A stretch of DNA of 64,000 bases. Origin: Thiothrix nivea DSM 5205. GTDB taxonomy: Bacteria > Pseudomonadota > Gammaproteobacteria > Thiotrichales > Thiotrichaceae. The notes beneath the pieces are model-generated. The model saw nothing but the letters and a program-made list of their open reading frames with translations. It was not told the origin of the DNA and did no database searches. Shown piece by piece: positions 16,943-26,560 of the stretch. Position 1 is the first letter of the stretch, and every line of letters starts with the position of its first letter. The stretch lies in the NCBI RefSeq assembly GCF_000260135.1, contig NZ_JH651384.1, positions 4,138,693 through 4,202,692 of the forward strand. Direction: 5' to 3'. The position numbers and the translations under genes are program-made.

Positions 16943-17770
16943 ATGAAGAAGGGTGTCCTAAATAAAACTGCTTTACCGTTGCTGACTGGATTCATGCTGC
17001 TGCTTGTACCTTTGCTGGGCATGACAGCTTTGTCCATGCCGGCTGATACTTCGCTGGTTTACCGCGTTAAAGGGATGGATGCAGGTAATGTCTTGAAAAT
17101 GTACAAGGAACCGGGCAGGGATGTGGTTGTGAACATTCCGCACAATGCCACCTGGATTTCCCGCCGCAATGCACAGATGAAAATGGGTGACAAGGTATGG
17201 GAAAAAGTCAGTTGGGATGACCAGACCGGTTGGGTTCTGTCAGACTCCCTGGAGGAAGACAAGGATGCCACCGAAGTGGCCAATGCCCGCCGCCAGTGTC
17301 TGGCTGACCCGGCAGTAACGGAAAAAGAGTGCTGTGGATACCCTGAAGCTGCCAAGGGCGGGGTATTCAAGTCCATCCCGGTGTATGCCGTGAAAGGCTT
17401 CTCGGCGGGTGAAAGCCTGATGATGTATGTGGATCATGGTGATGACGCCATTGCAGTCGAAATTCCACACAATGGCACCAATATCGTCAAATTGGGGCAA
17501 CGTGCTGAAGCAGGCAAGTTCGCCATGGAACGGGTGCGCTGGGCAGGCCAGAACGGCTGGCTGGATGACAGCAAACTGGTCTATGACGAAGAAAAAACCA
17601 AGTACGGCGATGCCAAGCGCCAGAAATGCGGCGGCGTATCGGGTGGGGTTGATTTCCGCGCGTCAGAGGTGGTTTGTTTGCCTGCGCCGGTGATCCGCCG
17701 TTTGCAGGAATCCGGCGCGCTGGACGCCGAGACCGTCAAACAGTTGCAAGGGCAGCAAAAGGATAAATAA
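16943..17770 (+). CDS. Secreted protein with two SH3-like repeats
   Basis: A 276-aa protein with an N-terminal hydrophobic signal or anchor segment (about residues 10-32). Two homologous halves follow, about residues 37-120 (VYRVKGMDAGNVLKMYKEPG...NIPHNATWI...GWVLSDSL) and about 147-225 (VYAVKGFSAGESLMMYVDHG...EIPHNGTNI...GWLDDSKL). Each looks like a bacterial SH3 domain, and each is followed by a conserved A-R-Q/K-C stretch. It is probably periplasmic; the binding target is unknown. ATG 16943 is preferred because GGAGG sits 6 bases upstream and a signal sequence follows; the frame is open back to 16835. The stop is followed by a long inverted repeat. Confidence 0.7.
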   Translation: MKKGVLNKTALPLLTGFMLLLVPLLGMTALSMPADTSLVYRVKGMDAGNVLKMYKEPGRDVVVNIPHNATWISRRNAQMKMGDKVWEKVSWDDQTGWVLSDSLEEDKDATEVANARRQCLADPAVTEKECCGYPEAAKGGVFKSIPVYAVKGFSAGESLMMYVDHGDDAIAVEIPHNGTNIVKLGQRAEAGKFAMERVRWAGQNGWLDDSKLVYDEEKTKYGDAKRQKCGGVSGGVDFRASEVVCLPAPVIRRLQESGALDAETVKQLQGQQKDK

Positions 17771-17775
17771 AAACC

Positions 17776-17840
17776 GTAGGGGCAGGCTCCCGTGCCTGCC
17801 CTAGCCCATAAGACTGGGCAGGCACGGGGTCTGCCCCTAC
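17776..17840. repeat. 65-bp inverted repeat between convergent genes
   Basis: Two arms of roughly 27 bp (GTAGGGGCAG... and its near-perfect complement) flank a short loop. The element fills the gap between the convergent SH3-like gene and folD, so it could act as a two-way terminator or be a REP/MITE-like mobile palindrome. Confidence 0.7.
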
Positions 17841-17841
17841 G

Positions 17842-18699
17842 TCAGAATGAATGTTTCTCGCACGCTTCCAGCGTATTTTTCATCAGCATCGCTACTGTCA
17901 TCGGGCCAACACCTCCTGGAACCGGCGTGATCCACGCTGCTTTTTCTACAGCCGCCGCAAATTCCACATCGCCAGTCAGTTTGCCGCTTTCCAGGCGGTT
18001 GATGCCTACGTCGATGACCGTTGCTCCCGGTTTGATCCAGTCTCCCTTGACCAACCCCGGTTTGCCCGCAGCAGCCACCACGATGTCAGCTTGCCGTACC
18101 AGGTCAGGGGTAGCGTTGCCGCTGAAACGGTGGGTGACGCTAACGGTTGCACCTGCCAGCAACAATTCCAGCGCCATCGGGCGACCGACGATATTGGATG
18201 CGCCCACAATCATGGCATGACGGCCTTTGAAAACTTCACCCGTACTTTCCAGCAAACGCATCACGCCATACGGTGTACAGGGACGCAGGCCGGGAATACG
18301 TAATGCCAGTTTGCCGATGTTGGTGGGGTGAAATCCATCCACGTCCTTGCGTGGGTCGATATGTTCGATGATCAGGGAGGCTTCAATGTGGTCGGGCAAG
18401 GGCAATTGTACCAAGATGCCGTCAATCTGTGGGTCACGGTTGAGTTCGTCGATCAACTGCACCAGTTCATGCTGGGTGGTTTCCGCAGGCAGGTCGTAAG
18501 AGCGTGACATGATGCCTACTTCGTCGCAGGCTTTGCGCTTGTGGCTGACATACACCTGTGATGCTGGGTCGGAACCGATCAGGATAACGGCGAGGCCGGG
18601 GCAACGTTTGCCTTGTGCCAAACGTTCGTCAATACGCTGTTTGACCTCAGTGCGGACTTCGGCGGAGACTTTCTTTCCATCAATGATCTGGGCTGTCAT
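17842..18699 (-). CDS. folD: Bifunctional methylene-THF dehydrogenase / methenyl-THF cyclohydrolase
   Basis: FolD of 285 aa interconverts 5,10-methylene-, methenyl- and 10-formyl-tetrahydrofolate in the cytosol, using NADP. The active-site Tyr50 and Lys54 ([11 protein letters not shown]) are present. So are VQLPLPDHI, the [12 protein letters not shown] segment, the Rossmann motif GASNIVGRP and the C-terminal [14 protein letters not shown] 18699 is chosen because AGGAAA lies 5 bases upstream and the protein then begins [11 protein letters not shown], as expected; the frame is open to 18741. Confidence 0.96.
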   Translation of the reverse strand: MTAQIIDGKKVSAEVRTEVKQRIDERLAQGKRCPGLAVILIGSDPASQVYVSHKRKACDEVGIMSRSYDLPAETTQHELVQLIDELNRDPQIDGILVQLPLPDHIEASLIIEHIDPRKDVDGFHPTNIGKLALRIPGLRPCTPYGVMRLLESTGEVFKGRHAMIVGASNIVGRPMALELLLAGATVSVTHRFSGNATPDLVRQADIVVAAAGKPGLVKGDWIKPGATVIDVGINRLESGKLTGDVEFAAAVEKAAWITPVPGGVGPMTVAMLMKNTLEACEKHSF

Positions 18700-18762
18700 G
18701 GCATTTCCTGAGGGGGCAAGGAAAAGCGCGTATTGTCGCACTTCCCTGTACCGGTGTCAGCC

Positions 18763-19605
18763 TCACTCGCCGTACAACTGCCGTTTCAGACCGCTGCGGT
18801 TGAGGATGGTGGTGGCGATTTCCTCGATAGAAATGGCGGTGGTGTTGATGTAGGGGATGTTTTCGCGCCGATACAGGTTTTGTTGCCATTCCAGCTCCTG
18901 TTCGCACTGGCTGAGCGAGGCATAGCGGCTGTTGGGCTTGCGCTCCTGACGGATGCGCTGCAATTGTTCGGCGGTGATGGTGAGGCCGAACAGTTTACTG
19001 CGGAAGGGGTGCAGGATGCGCGGCAAACCGTTGCTGCCCATATCCTCTTCGGTCAGCGGATAGTTGGCGGCGTAGATGCCATATTGCATGGCCAGATACA
19101 GGCAGGTTGGCGTCTTGCCGGAGCGTGATACGCCAATCAGGATGATATTGGCTTCGGCGAAGTTCTTGGCGCTGATGCCATCATCATTAGCCTGGGCGAA
19201 ATTGATGGCGGAAATGCGCTTGGAATAGGAGGCGTCGTTGTGCAACCCGTGCGAACGCCCGATAGCGTGGGAGGAGGGTTGCCCCAGCTCCTTTTCCATT
19301 GAGTCGATGAAACTGTCGAAAAAGTCGTAAATGGCGCAATCGGCGCGTTCGATATGCTGGCGCACTTCCGGGTTGATGAGGGTGCTGAACACCAGCGGGC
19401 GGCAGCCGTCCAGTTGCGCCATCAGGTTGATCTGTTCGGCGGTTTCCTTGGCCTTGTCCTCGGAGTCCAGGAAGGGGATGCTGACCTTGCGCCACTGGAT
19501 GCCATCAAACTGGGTCAGCAAGCTGTGACCCAGTGTTTCGACGGTGATGCCGGTACGGTCGGACAGGTAAAACACCGTCCGCCGTTTGTTGCAGTTTTTG
19601 TTCAT
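18763..19605 (-). CDS. ppsR: PEP synthase regulatory protein (kinase/pyrophosphorylase)
   Basis: PpsR (DUF299) of 280 aa reversibly phosphorylates PpsA: ADP-dependent inactivation and Pi-dependent reactivation. Its P-loop is GVSRSGKT (residues 158-165), and [21 protein letters not shown] at the N-terminus is diagnostic. The start codon overlaps the ppsA stop by 4 bp, so enzyme and regulator come from one message. Confidence 0.95.
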   Translation of the reverse strand: MNKNCNKRRTVFYLSDRTGITVETLGHSLLTQFDGIQWRKVSIPFLDSEDKAKETAEQINLMAQLDGCRPLVFSTLINPEVRQHIERADCAIYDFFDSFIDSMEKELGQPSSHAIGRSHGLHNDASYSKRISAINFAQANDDGISAKNFAEANIILIGVSRSGKTPTCLYLAMQYGIYAANYPLTEEDMGSNGLPRILHPFRSKLFGLTITAEQLQRIRQERKPNSRYASLSQCEQELEWQQNLYRRENIPYINTTAISIEEIATTILNRSGLKRQLYGE

Positions 19606-21989
19606 GCTTTGGATGCGTCGAGACTGGCCAGATGCAGCCAGGTATCCACGACAGTATCCGGGTTCAGCGAGATGCTGCTGATGCCCTGTTCATGCAGCCA
19701 GACGGCGAAGTCAGGGTAGTCGGATGGGCCTTGCCCGCAGATGCCGACGTATTTGCCTTGTTTCTTGCACGCTTCGATCGCCATTTTCAGCAGCTTTTTC
19801 ACTGCCGGGTTACGTTCGTCGAACAGGTGGGCAATCAGGCCGGAGTCACGGTCGAGGCCGAGCGACAACTGCGTCATGTCGTTGGAGCCGATGGAGAAGC
19901 CGTCAAAGTATTCGAGGAATTCTTCCGCCAGTACTGCGTTGGACGGGATTTCGCACATCATGATCAGACGCAGGCCGTTTTCACCACGTTTCAAGCCTTG
20001 GGTCGCCAGCAGTTCGGTTACTTGTTGGGCTTCTTCCAGCGTGCGGCAGAACGGGATCATGACTTCGACGTTGGTCAGGCCCATTTCGTTACGGACTTTT
20101 TTCAGGGCGCGGCATTCCAGCTCGAAACATTCGCGGAACGATTCGGACAGGTAGCGGGAAACGCCCCGGTAGCCGATCATCGGGTTTTCTTCGTGCGGTT
20201 CGTAACGGTCGCCTGCGGTCAGGTTGGCGTATTCGTTCGACTTGAAGTCGGACATGCGCACGATGACCTTGTGCGGGTGGTAAGCAGCGGCCAGCGTGGC
20301 GATGCCTTCCACCAGTTTTTCCACGTAGAAATCGACCGGGCTGGTGTAACCGGCAATCTTTTTGCCGATTTTGGTCATCAGTTCAACCGGGAGGTTATCG
20401 TATTCCAGCAGGGCTTTGGGGTGGATGCCGATGGTGTTATTGATGATAAATTCCAGACGCGCGAGGCCAATGCCTGCATTCGGCAGGCGCGAGAAGGCGA
20501 AGGCGCGGGAAGGGTTGCCTACGTTCATCATGATCTTGACGGAAAGGTCAGGTAGGTTGCCGGTGTCGGCAGTGCGCACTTCAAACGGGACCAGGCCGTT
20601 GTAGATGAAGCCGGTGTCGCCTTCCGCGCAGGATACGGTGACTTCCGCGCCATTTTCGATGCGGTCGGTGGCGTCGCCGCAGCCAACCACTGCCGGGATG
20701 CCCATTTCACGCGCGATGATGGCGGCGTGGCAAGTGCGCCCGCCCCGGTTGGTGACGATGGCGGAGGCGCGTTTCATGATCGGCTCCCAATCAGGGTCGG
20801 TCATGTCGGTGACGAGTACGTCGCCTTCCTTGACTTCGTGCATCTGCGCGATGCTGCTGATGATGCGGGCAGGGCCTTGGCCGATTTTCTGGCCGATAGC
20901 GCGGCCTTCGGCGATCATGCTGCCTTTTTCCTTGAGCTGGTAACGCTCAATGATGGTGGCGGAGGCGCGGCTTTCGACGGTTTCAGGGCGTGCCTGCACG
21001 ATGTAGAGCTTGCCGTCGCCGCCATCTTGCGCCCATTCGATGTCCATCGGGCGCTGGTAGTGCTTTTCGATGATCAGGGCTTGGCGGGCGAGGGATTCGA
21101 CCTGTTCGTCAGTGAGGCAGAAACGCATACTGCGGGCTGGCTCGACATCGCGGATTAGGGTGGCCTTGTTGTGCGCTTCGCCAGCGGTTTCGGCGTAAAC
21201 CATTTCGATGGCTTTTGCGCCCAGGCGGCGGGAGAGGATGGCAGGGCGGCCAGCTTCGATATTCGGCTTGTAGACGTAGAATTCGTCCGGGTTGACCGCG
21301 CCTTGCACCACGGTTTCACCCAGGCCGTATGCGCCAGTAATGAATACCGCGTCGCGGAAGCCGGATTCGGTATCGAGGGTGAACATGACACCACTGGCAC
21401 CGATGTCGCTACGTACCATTTTCTGGATGCCGGCGGACAGGAATACCTTGTCGTGCTCGAAGTTTTGGTGGACACGGTAGGCAATGGCGCGGTCGTTATA
21501 CAGGGATGCAAATACTTCCTTGATGGCATCAATGACATTATCGAGGCCGCGTACATTCAGGAAGGTTTCCTGCTGGCCAGCAAAGGATGCATCCGGTAGG
21601 TCTTCCGCAGTTGCCGAAGAACGCACGGCAAAGGAAGCTGTTTCGCCGGAGTCACCCACCAGTTGCTGGTAGGCGCTGGTAACATCTTCCAGCAAGCGTG
21701 GTGGCAACGGTGTATCCATAACCCAGCTGCGGATGGTTTTGCCCGCATTGGTTAATGCGTGGATATCGTCAATATCCAGTGAATCCAGTAGCGCGTTGAT
21801 GCGGTCAGCCAGGCCGTCAGCGCGGATAAAATCCTGGTAAGCGTGCGTGGTGGTGGCAAACCCATTCGGGACGGTAACGCCAACATTGGCGAGGTTGCTG
21901 ATCATTTCCCCTAGGGAGGCGTTTTTACCGCCGACGATACCAACATCGTGCATTCCCAATTGATCAAACCAAAGAATGTAATCTGCCAT
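19602..21989 (-). CDS. ppsA: Phosphoenolpyruvate synthase
   Basis: PpsA of 795 aa converts pyruvate and ATP to PEP, AMP and Pi for gluconeogenesis. It has the N-terminal ATP-grasp domain ([10 protein letters not shown]..., [19 protein letters not shown]). The swivelling phosphohistidine domain carries His421 in [21 protein letters not shown], the same number as in E. coli. The C-terminal PEP-binding barrel has [27 protein letters not shown] ribosome site lies about 10 bases before the ATG. It is the first gene of the ppsA-ppsR operon and divergent from the LysR gene. Confidence 0.97.
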   Translation of the reverse strand: MADYILWFDQLGMHDVGIVGGKNASLGEMISNLANVGVTVPNGFATTTHAYQDFIRADGLADRINALLDSLDIDDIHALTNAGKTIRSWVMDTPLPPRLLEDVTSAYQQLVGDSGETASFAVRSSATAEDLPDASFAGQQETFLNVRGLDNVIDAIKEVFASLYNDRAIAYRVHQNFEHDKVFLSAGIQKMVRSDIGASGVMFTLDTESGFRDAVFITGAYGLGETVVQGAVNPDEFYVYKPNIEAGRPAILSRRLGAKAIEMVYAETAGEAHNKATLIRDVEPARSMRFCLTDEQVESLARQALIIEKHYQRPMDIEWAQDGGDGKLYIVQARPETVESRASATIIERYQLKEKGSMIAEGRAIGQKIGQGPARIISSIAQMHEVKEGDVLVTDMTDPDWEPIMKRASAIVTNRGGRTCHAAIIAREMGIPAVVGCGDATDRIENGAEVTVSCAEGDTGFIYNGLVPFEVRTADTGNLPDLSVKIMMNVGNPSRAFAFSRLPNAGIGLARLEFIINNTIGIHPKALLEYDNLPVELMTKIGKKIAGYTSPVDFYVEKLVEGIATLAAAYHPHKVIVRMSDFKSNEYANLTAGDRYEPHEENPMIGYRGVSRYLSESFRECFELECRALKKVRNEMGLTNVEVMIPFCRTLEEAQQVTELLATQGLKRGENGLRLIMMCEIPSNAVLAEEFLEYFDGFSIGSNDMTQLSLGLDRDSGLIAHLFDERNPAVKKLLKMAIEACKKQGKYVGICGQGPSDYPDFAVWLHEQGISSISLNPDTVVDTWLHLASLDASKA

Positions 21990-22200
21990 CGTGAACTACT
22001 CCTGAGTCGAGATTTGGAAGTTATTCGATCTTTATACCCTTGGGCTTATATATGATTGTTTCACAGGGGGAGGGAGGAAAAAAGAGCGGCGTCCATAGGC
22101 GACGCCGCAAGCACCACAGTTAGCATGAGATAAACATTCGGTGTGAATGTTTAACTGGCGCACACGATACCGAAAATCCGGATCAGTAAAAAATCAATTG

Positions 22201-22236
22201 TTTCAATTATTACTATTGTATTGCACAATAATGAAA
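22201..22236. promoter_or_regulatory. Candidate LysR-type operator
   Basis: The inverted repeat TATTGT-N5-ACAATA (22214-22230) has the T-N11-A form typical of LysR-family sites. It is flanked by a wider, imperfect dyad (TTTCAATTATT against AATGAAA). It lies 29 bases before the GTG start of the regulator gene and may serve autoregulation and possibly the divergent ppsA promoter. Confidence 0.5.
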
Positions 22237-22258
22237 TAATCAGGAGGATAAACCCACA

Positions 22259-23176
22259 GTGGCAATGCATTACTACAAGCAGACACGTTACAAGCTGTTG
22301 CGGACTTTTTGCGTGGTGGCGCAAAAGGAAAACATTACCCATGCGGCGGAACAGCTGCATATTAGCCAGCCTACTGTTTCCTTACAGATTCAGGCGCTTG
22401 AGCGCGAAATGGGGGAAAAGCTGCTGGAGCGGCGCGGGCCTAGCGTGCGCCTGACGCCCGAAGGGAAAGTCCTGTATCAGCTGGTACAACCGATTACAGC
22501 GGGGATCGACTCACTAAAAGACACGTTCGCAGCGAGCCTGGGCAAGATGGAAAAGGGGGAGCTGAATATCGCGGCAGGGCAATCGACTGCCTTGTATGTG
22601 CTGCCTGACTATCTCAGGCGTTTTAATGAAGCTTATCCCGGTATCCGTATCAACCTGCATAATGTGGCCGGGCAGAGCGGGATGAAAATGTTGCTGGATG
22701 ATCAGGTGGATCTGGCTGTAGGCCCGCTGTTACAGATTCCCGACAGCATCATTTACAAACCGTTTGTCTCGTTTGGGTCGATCCTGATCACAGCGGAAAA
22801 CCATCCATTGGCCAACCTGAAGCAGAAAGTAACGTTGGAAGACATTAGCCCCTATGGCCTCATCCTGCCGCCGCGCAACATGAGTACCTGGCGGATGGTG
22901 GATACGGTGTTCCGCCAGCACGAATTGCAATACTCAGTAGCGATGGAAGCCGGGGGCTGGGAAATCGTGAAGCGTTATGTGGAACAGGGGTTGGGCGTAT
23001 CCATTGTTACCGAGGTGTGCCTGACCGGGCATGAGAGAATTAGTGCCATTCCCCTCAATGACTATTTTCCATCACGTAGTTACGGGTTGATTGTGCGGCG
23101 GGGCAAATTCTTCACCCCGCAAGCCAAACGTTTCATCGAAATGTTTGACGAACACTTTTTTGCTGAAGATGCCTGA
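22259..23176 (+). CDS. LysR-family transcriptional regulator
   Basis: A 305-aa regulator with an N-terminal winged helix (RYKLLRTFCVVAQKENITHAAEQLHISQPTVSLQIQALEREMGEKLLERRG). The periplasmic-binding-like effector domain has GIRINLHNVAGQSGMKMLLDDQVDLAVGP and EIVKRYVEQGLGVSIV. The overall look is CysB/CbbR-like, but the effector is unknown. GTG 22259 is preferred because AGGAGG lies 11 bases before it; ATG 22265 is possible. It is divergent from ppsA, and its stop directly abuts the stop of the convergent tyrosine kinase gene. Confidence 0.85.
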   Translation: MAMHYYKQTRYKLLRTFCVVAQKENITHAAEQLHISQPTVSLQIQALEREMGEKLLERRGPSVRLTPEGKVLYQLVQPITAGIDSLKDTFAASLGKMEKGELNIAAGQSTALYVLPDYLRRFNEAYPGIRINLHNVAGQSGMKMLLDDQVDLAVGPLLQIPDSIIYKPFVSFGSILITAENHPLANLKQKVTLEDISPYGLILPPRNMSTWRMVDTVFRQHELQYSVAMEAGGWEIVKRYVEQGLGVSIVTEVCLTGHERISAIPLNDYFPSRSYGLIVRRGKFFTPQAKRFIEMFDEHFFAEDA

Positions 23177-25414
23177 TCAGGCCTCGCTGGCAATTGGCAC
23201 TAACTGGTGGGAGCGTTGCTGGTAGTAACGGTCATAATAGTGCTGGCCAACTGTATGGCTGCGCTTCACCTTCATGCGCAGGAAGCCTGTCAGGTTACCG
23301 CCTGCGCGTTTCAGCTGCTTGATGGCGGCGTTGATCATCCGCTGGTTACTGTTGTTTGGGCCTACCAATAGCACGGTGGCGGAACTCATGGCGGACAAGA
23401 CCAGTGGGTCGGCAAACCCTTTCAGTGGTGGTGCGTCGATGATGATGTAGTTGTAACGGCGGGCAGCAATACCCATCAATGCCAGCATGTGGTTGGAGGA
23501 TAGCAGCCCCACCGGATCGTAGGTTTCGGAACCGGCGGTCAGGATATGCAGGTTGGCATCCGCGTCGATGGAGTGGATATTGGGCAGGTCAATGGAATTG
23601 TCCAGGTAATCGCCTAACCCGACATTGTTGTCGATACCCAGTTTGTGGTGCAGGGTTGGGCAGCGCATGTCGGCATCGACCAACAGTACTTTATAGCGCA
23701 TCCGTGCATAAGCGTAGGCAACGTTGATGGCTGTGGTGCTCTTGCCTTCACCGGGTTCGATGCTGGTGAACAGGATGGAGTTGCCTTTTTCCTTCTTCAA
23801 CGCGGTTCCCAGGTTAGCGACCAGGATACGGTAGGCTTCCGCCAGTTCCGAACGTGGTTCCTTCAGGGTTTTGAGGGCGAGGGTGGTTTCCGGTAGCTTG
23901 GAGAGTTCGGGAATACTGCCTAGGACAGGTAGCCCGGTGAATTTTTCCATGTCTTCATCCGTATGCACGCTATCGTCCATGCCCTCGCGCAGGAATGCCA
24001 AGGCGATACCGCCCAGCAGGCCACCGAGCAAACCGATCAGCAGGTTGAGTGGCATATTAGGCCGGTAGCGTTGCAGCGGCGTCTGGGCTTCGTCAATGAT
24101 CCGGACAATACTGGGGTTCACGCCTGAGGCGACATTGACTTCGCGCATCCGCTGCAACAGTTCATCGTAAAGCTGGCGGTTGGTTTCGACTTCGCGCTTG
24201 AGGGCGTTGTATTCGATACTCTTGTCCTGAATCTGCATCAGCTCATTATTCAATTTGCTGAGCCGGTCGTGCAGTTTGTTTTCTTCTTCTTTTGCGGCCA
24301 GGTATTCAGCTTTGATCGCATTGGTGACGCTGGCGGTTTCCTTGCCGATGGTGCGGCGCATATCAGCAATCTGGCTGCTGAGGCGCTGCATGTCGGGGTA
24401 GCCGGGTTTGAACAGGCGGGATTTTTCCTGATATTCGGCTTCCAGAGTGGCCAGGGTGTTTTTCATGTTCTGGATCGCCAGATTATCCAGCGCGTCACGG
24501 TTGCCCCCGGTTGCCTGCAACTGCTTGTATTTGCTTTCTGTCTGGATGCGCCGCCGTTCCGCATCGGCTAGTGCTTGGTTCATGTCCGTGAGTTTCTGGA
24601 CGTTGACCGTTTGACTGTCATCAATATTGAGGATGTTTTTCTTTTTGGCGTAATCAATCAGGCGTTGTTCGGACTGGGTAAGGTCGCGGCGGGCAGTGTC
24701 GATCTGTTGCTCCAGATAGCCCTTGGCGTAGTCGCCGGTTTCAGTATGGGCTTCATTGCGCATTTTGATGTAAGTACTGATCAGGGTGTTGGTGATGTCA
24801 GCAGCCTGGGTTGCTTGCGGTGCTTCAAAATAAATCTTGACCAGACGGGATTGTTCGAGTGGCTGGATAAACAGTTTTTTGGAAAATGTTTCGGCGGCTT
24901 TATGTAGCTTGCTGCTTGTATCCACAACAGGGGCATCCCCATTGCCAAACAGCTTTGAGAACCAGGGCTGGTTGGCGTTCAGCAGTGTTTCTGTCAGCCC
25001 CATTTCCTTGACCACCCGCTCAGCGAGTGCACGACTTTTAAGCAGTTCATACTCAGTTTGCAGCACATCAACGCTGTCTTTTTGCTCTGTATCGAAAATT
25101 TGCCCAAATTCGACAATACGGGTTGGCTCCTTTTCAATCCGGATGGTGGCATTAGCCTGATAGCTGGGGGGCGTCAGTTTGGTGAGCAGGAAGGTGGCCA
25201 GCAAGCCGCAGCATAATGTGCTAAGGATAAGCCACTTGCGCTTTTTTATGATTTCCCATATGTGGGACAGGGTCAGGTCACGCTCGCTGGCTCTGGAAGT
25301 GATTGATTCCGCGTTCAGGATGATCGGAACCTCGTTTCCCTGCCTGAATGGGTAAGGGGATTCCGTGACAGGAATCAGGATTTCACCACCTTGTTTCATA
25401 TGCTGCTGATCCAT
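23177..25414 (-). CDS. Wzc-like polysaccharide co-polymerase / tyrosine autokinase
   Basis: A 745-aa inner-membrane protein that controls exopolysaccharide chain length and export. It has a cytoplasmic N-tail, a first membrane helix (WLILSTLCCGLLATFLL) and a Wzz domain. A long periplasmic coiled coil comes next, then a second membrane helix after NMPLNLLIGLLGGLLGG. The BY-kinase domain follows, with Walker A EPGEGKS (Lys558), VDADMRCPTL and IIDAPP. The C-terminal GQHYYDRYYQQ is the tyrosine cluster for autophosphorylation. The first ATG overlaps the deacetylase by 19 bp; ATG 25399 would give an ATGA overlap. It is the last gene of the minus-strand polysaccharide run. Confidence 0.92.
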   Translation of the reverse strand: MDQQHMKQGGEILIPVTESPYPFRQGNEVPIILNAESITSRASERDLTLSHIWEIIKKRKWLILSTLCCGLLATFLLTKLTPPSYQANATIRIEKEPTRIVEFGQIFDTEQKDSVDVLQTEYELLKSRALAERVVKEMGLTETLLNANQPWFSKLFGNGDAPVVDTSSKLHKAAETFSKKLFIQPLEQSRLVKIYFEAPQATQAADITNTLISTYIKMRNEAHTETGDYAKGYLEQQIDTARRDLTQSEQRLIDYAKKKNILNIDDSQTVNVQKLTDMNQALADAERRRIQTESKYKQLQATGGNRDALDNLAIQNMKNTLATLEAEYQEKSRLFKPGYPDMQRLSSQIADMRRTIGKETASVTNAIKAEYLAAKEEENKLHDRLSKLNNELMQIQDKSIEYNALKREVETNRQLYDELLQRMREVNVASGVNPSIVRIIDEAQTPLQRYRPNMPLNLLIGLLGGLLGGIALAFLREGMDDSVHTDEDMEKFTGLPVLGSIPELSKLPETTLALKTLKEPRSELAEAYRILVANLGTALKKEKGNSILFTSIEPGEGKSTTAINVAYAYARMRYKVLLVDADMRCPTLHHKLGIDNNVGLGDYLDNSIDLPNIHSIDADANLHILTAGSETYDPVGLLSSNHMLALMGIAARRYNYIIIDAPPLKGFADPLVLSAMSSATVLLVGPNNSNQRMINAAIKQLKRAGGNLTGFLRMKVKRSHTVGQHYYDRYYQQRSHQLVPIASEA

Positions 25415-26475
25415 TCAGTCTTGCAAACGTGCTGGTTATTTTGCTTTGATAGGGCAACCCCATGACCCTCTTCTCCTGTACCCACCGCTAATGGGTAGGC
25501 GGTGGCAGCTTCCTGTATGTTCATGCTTTGCATCCCGTAGCGTGCTTGCAGGTTGTGGTAGTGCTCAATGACCTGTTGCAGACGTTGCATGTTTTCAGGA
25601 ATATGCGCGCCAAAGTTGTGGGGATGCCACCACAGGTGGAAAATCTCATTCCTTTGTGCCGCATAAGTCATACCCTGCATGATACGTTCGAGGCGTAGAC
25701 GGTTGATGGTGGGGTTAGGACAGTATGGATAGAAAAACCGACTGGCGGGAACATTAACGAGGGTGTGCTGGGGGGGCGTCGGGTATGTCTGTGGTAGGGT
25801 TGTTTGTTGTCCGCTAAGGTTGAATAGTGAGTCCAGCCCGCGCAACCCACGTTTGGCGGCATAAAAAATGTCATGCTTTTCGGGGCAATGGTAAATGCCG
25901 GAACGTGCATCGCCCCGGAAGTACCGTATGCCTTGCATGGCCAGTTCGGCAGCATAACAAGGCGAGTATTGCTGGCGGGGGAAAATATAAGTTGTCAAAT
26001 CAATGCCAAAATGTTTGGCGGTTTGCCGGGCGGCAGCCAGATCAGCGCGGAAGCTGTCTGGGCAGGTGCCGGCTTCAGCGGAGTAATAGTGAGAAAATGA
26101 GTGCGAGGCAATTTCCTGGCCTCTATAGCTTTTTATCAATCTGACCAGTTCAGGTGCGTAATAGTAAGGTTTCAGCTCAGGATGCCGGTCTGTGTCCGGT
26201 AGGTGCAGATAGGGGTTCATCTGTGGGTTCAAGTAGGCTGGCTTGATTTCAGGGGCATATTGCAACAATTCGGCACTGTCCTGAAAAAAGATAAACCCCA
26301 CGATGGCCCAGGTAGCACGGATGCCATGCTGGTTGAACGTTTCCAGCATCAAGGGGATAGCCTGGTGCACGCCTGCGAGATTGGCTTTGTAGGCATCCAG
26401 CCGGGTTTCATCACGCATCCCCCAGTAAAGCTCAAAATCGAGCGAAATGACAAAAGTTCCGTGGTCTGATGGCAT
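25396..26475 (-). CDS. Polysaccharide deacetylase (NodB-like)
   Basis: A 359-aa carbohydrate esterase 4-type protein. VISLDFELYWGMRDE gives the catalytic/metal Asp region. RATWAIVGFIFF is the second strand, and EIASHSFSHYY is the metal-binding H-x3-H motif. No signal peptide is obvious, so it probably acts on lipid-linked or nascent glycan in the cytoplasm or at the membrane. The gene overlaps the downstream tyrosine kinase and follows the flippase after about 85 bp, so it belongs to the exopolysaccharide operon. Confidence 0.88.
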   Translation of the reverse strand: MPSDHGTFVISLDFELYWGMRDETRLDAYKANLAGVHQAIPLMLETFNQHGIRATWAIVGFIFFQDSAELLQYAPEIKPAYLNPQMNPYLHLPDTDRHPELKPYYYAPELVRLIKSYRGQEIASHSFSHYYSAEAGTCPDSFRADLAAARQTAKHFGIDLTTYIFPRQQYSPCYAAELAMQGIRYFRGDARSGIYHCPEKHDIFYAAKRGLRGLDSLFNLSGQQTTLPQTYPTPPQHTLVNVPASRFFYPYCPNPTINRLRLERIMQGMTYAAQRNEIFHLWWHPHNFGAHIPENMQRLQQVIEHYHNLQARYGMQSMNIQEAATAYPLAVGTGEEGHGVALSKQNNQHVCKTEWISSI

Positions 26476-26560
26476 GGCTGGCTATCTCTGAAAGCGGTGT
26501 ATCAATGTCTGTTTTATCCAGGCTACTGTTTTATCGCATTGTGATGATGGTGAAAGGGGG

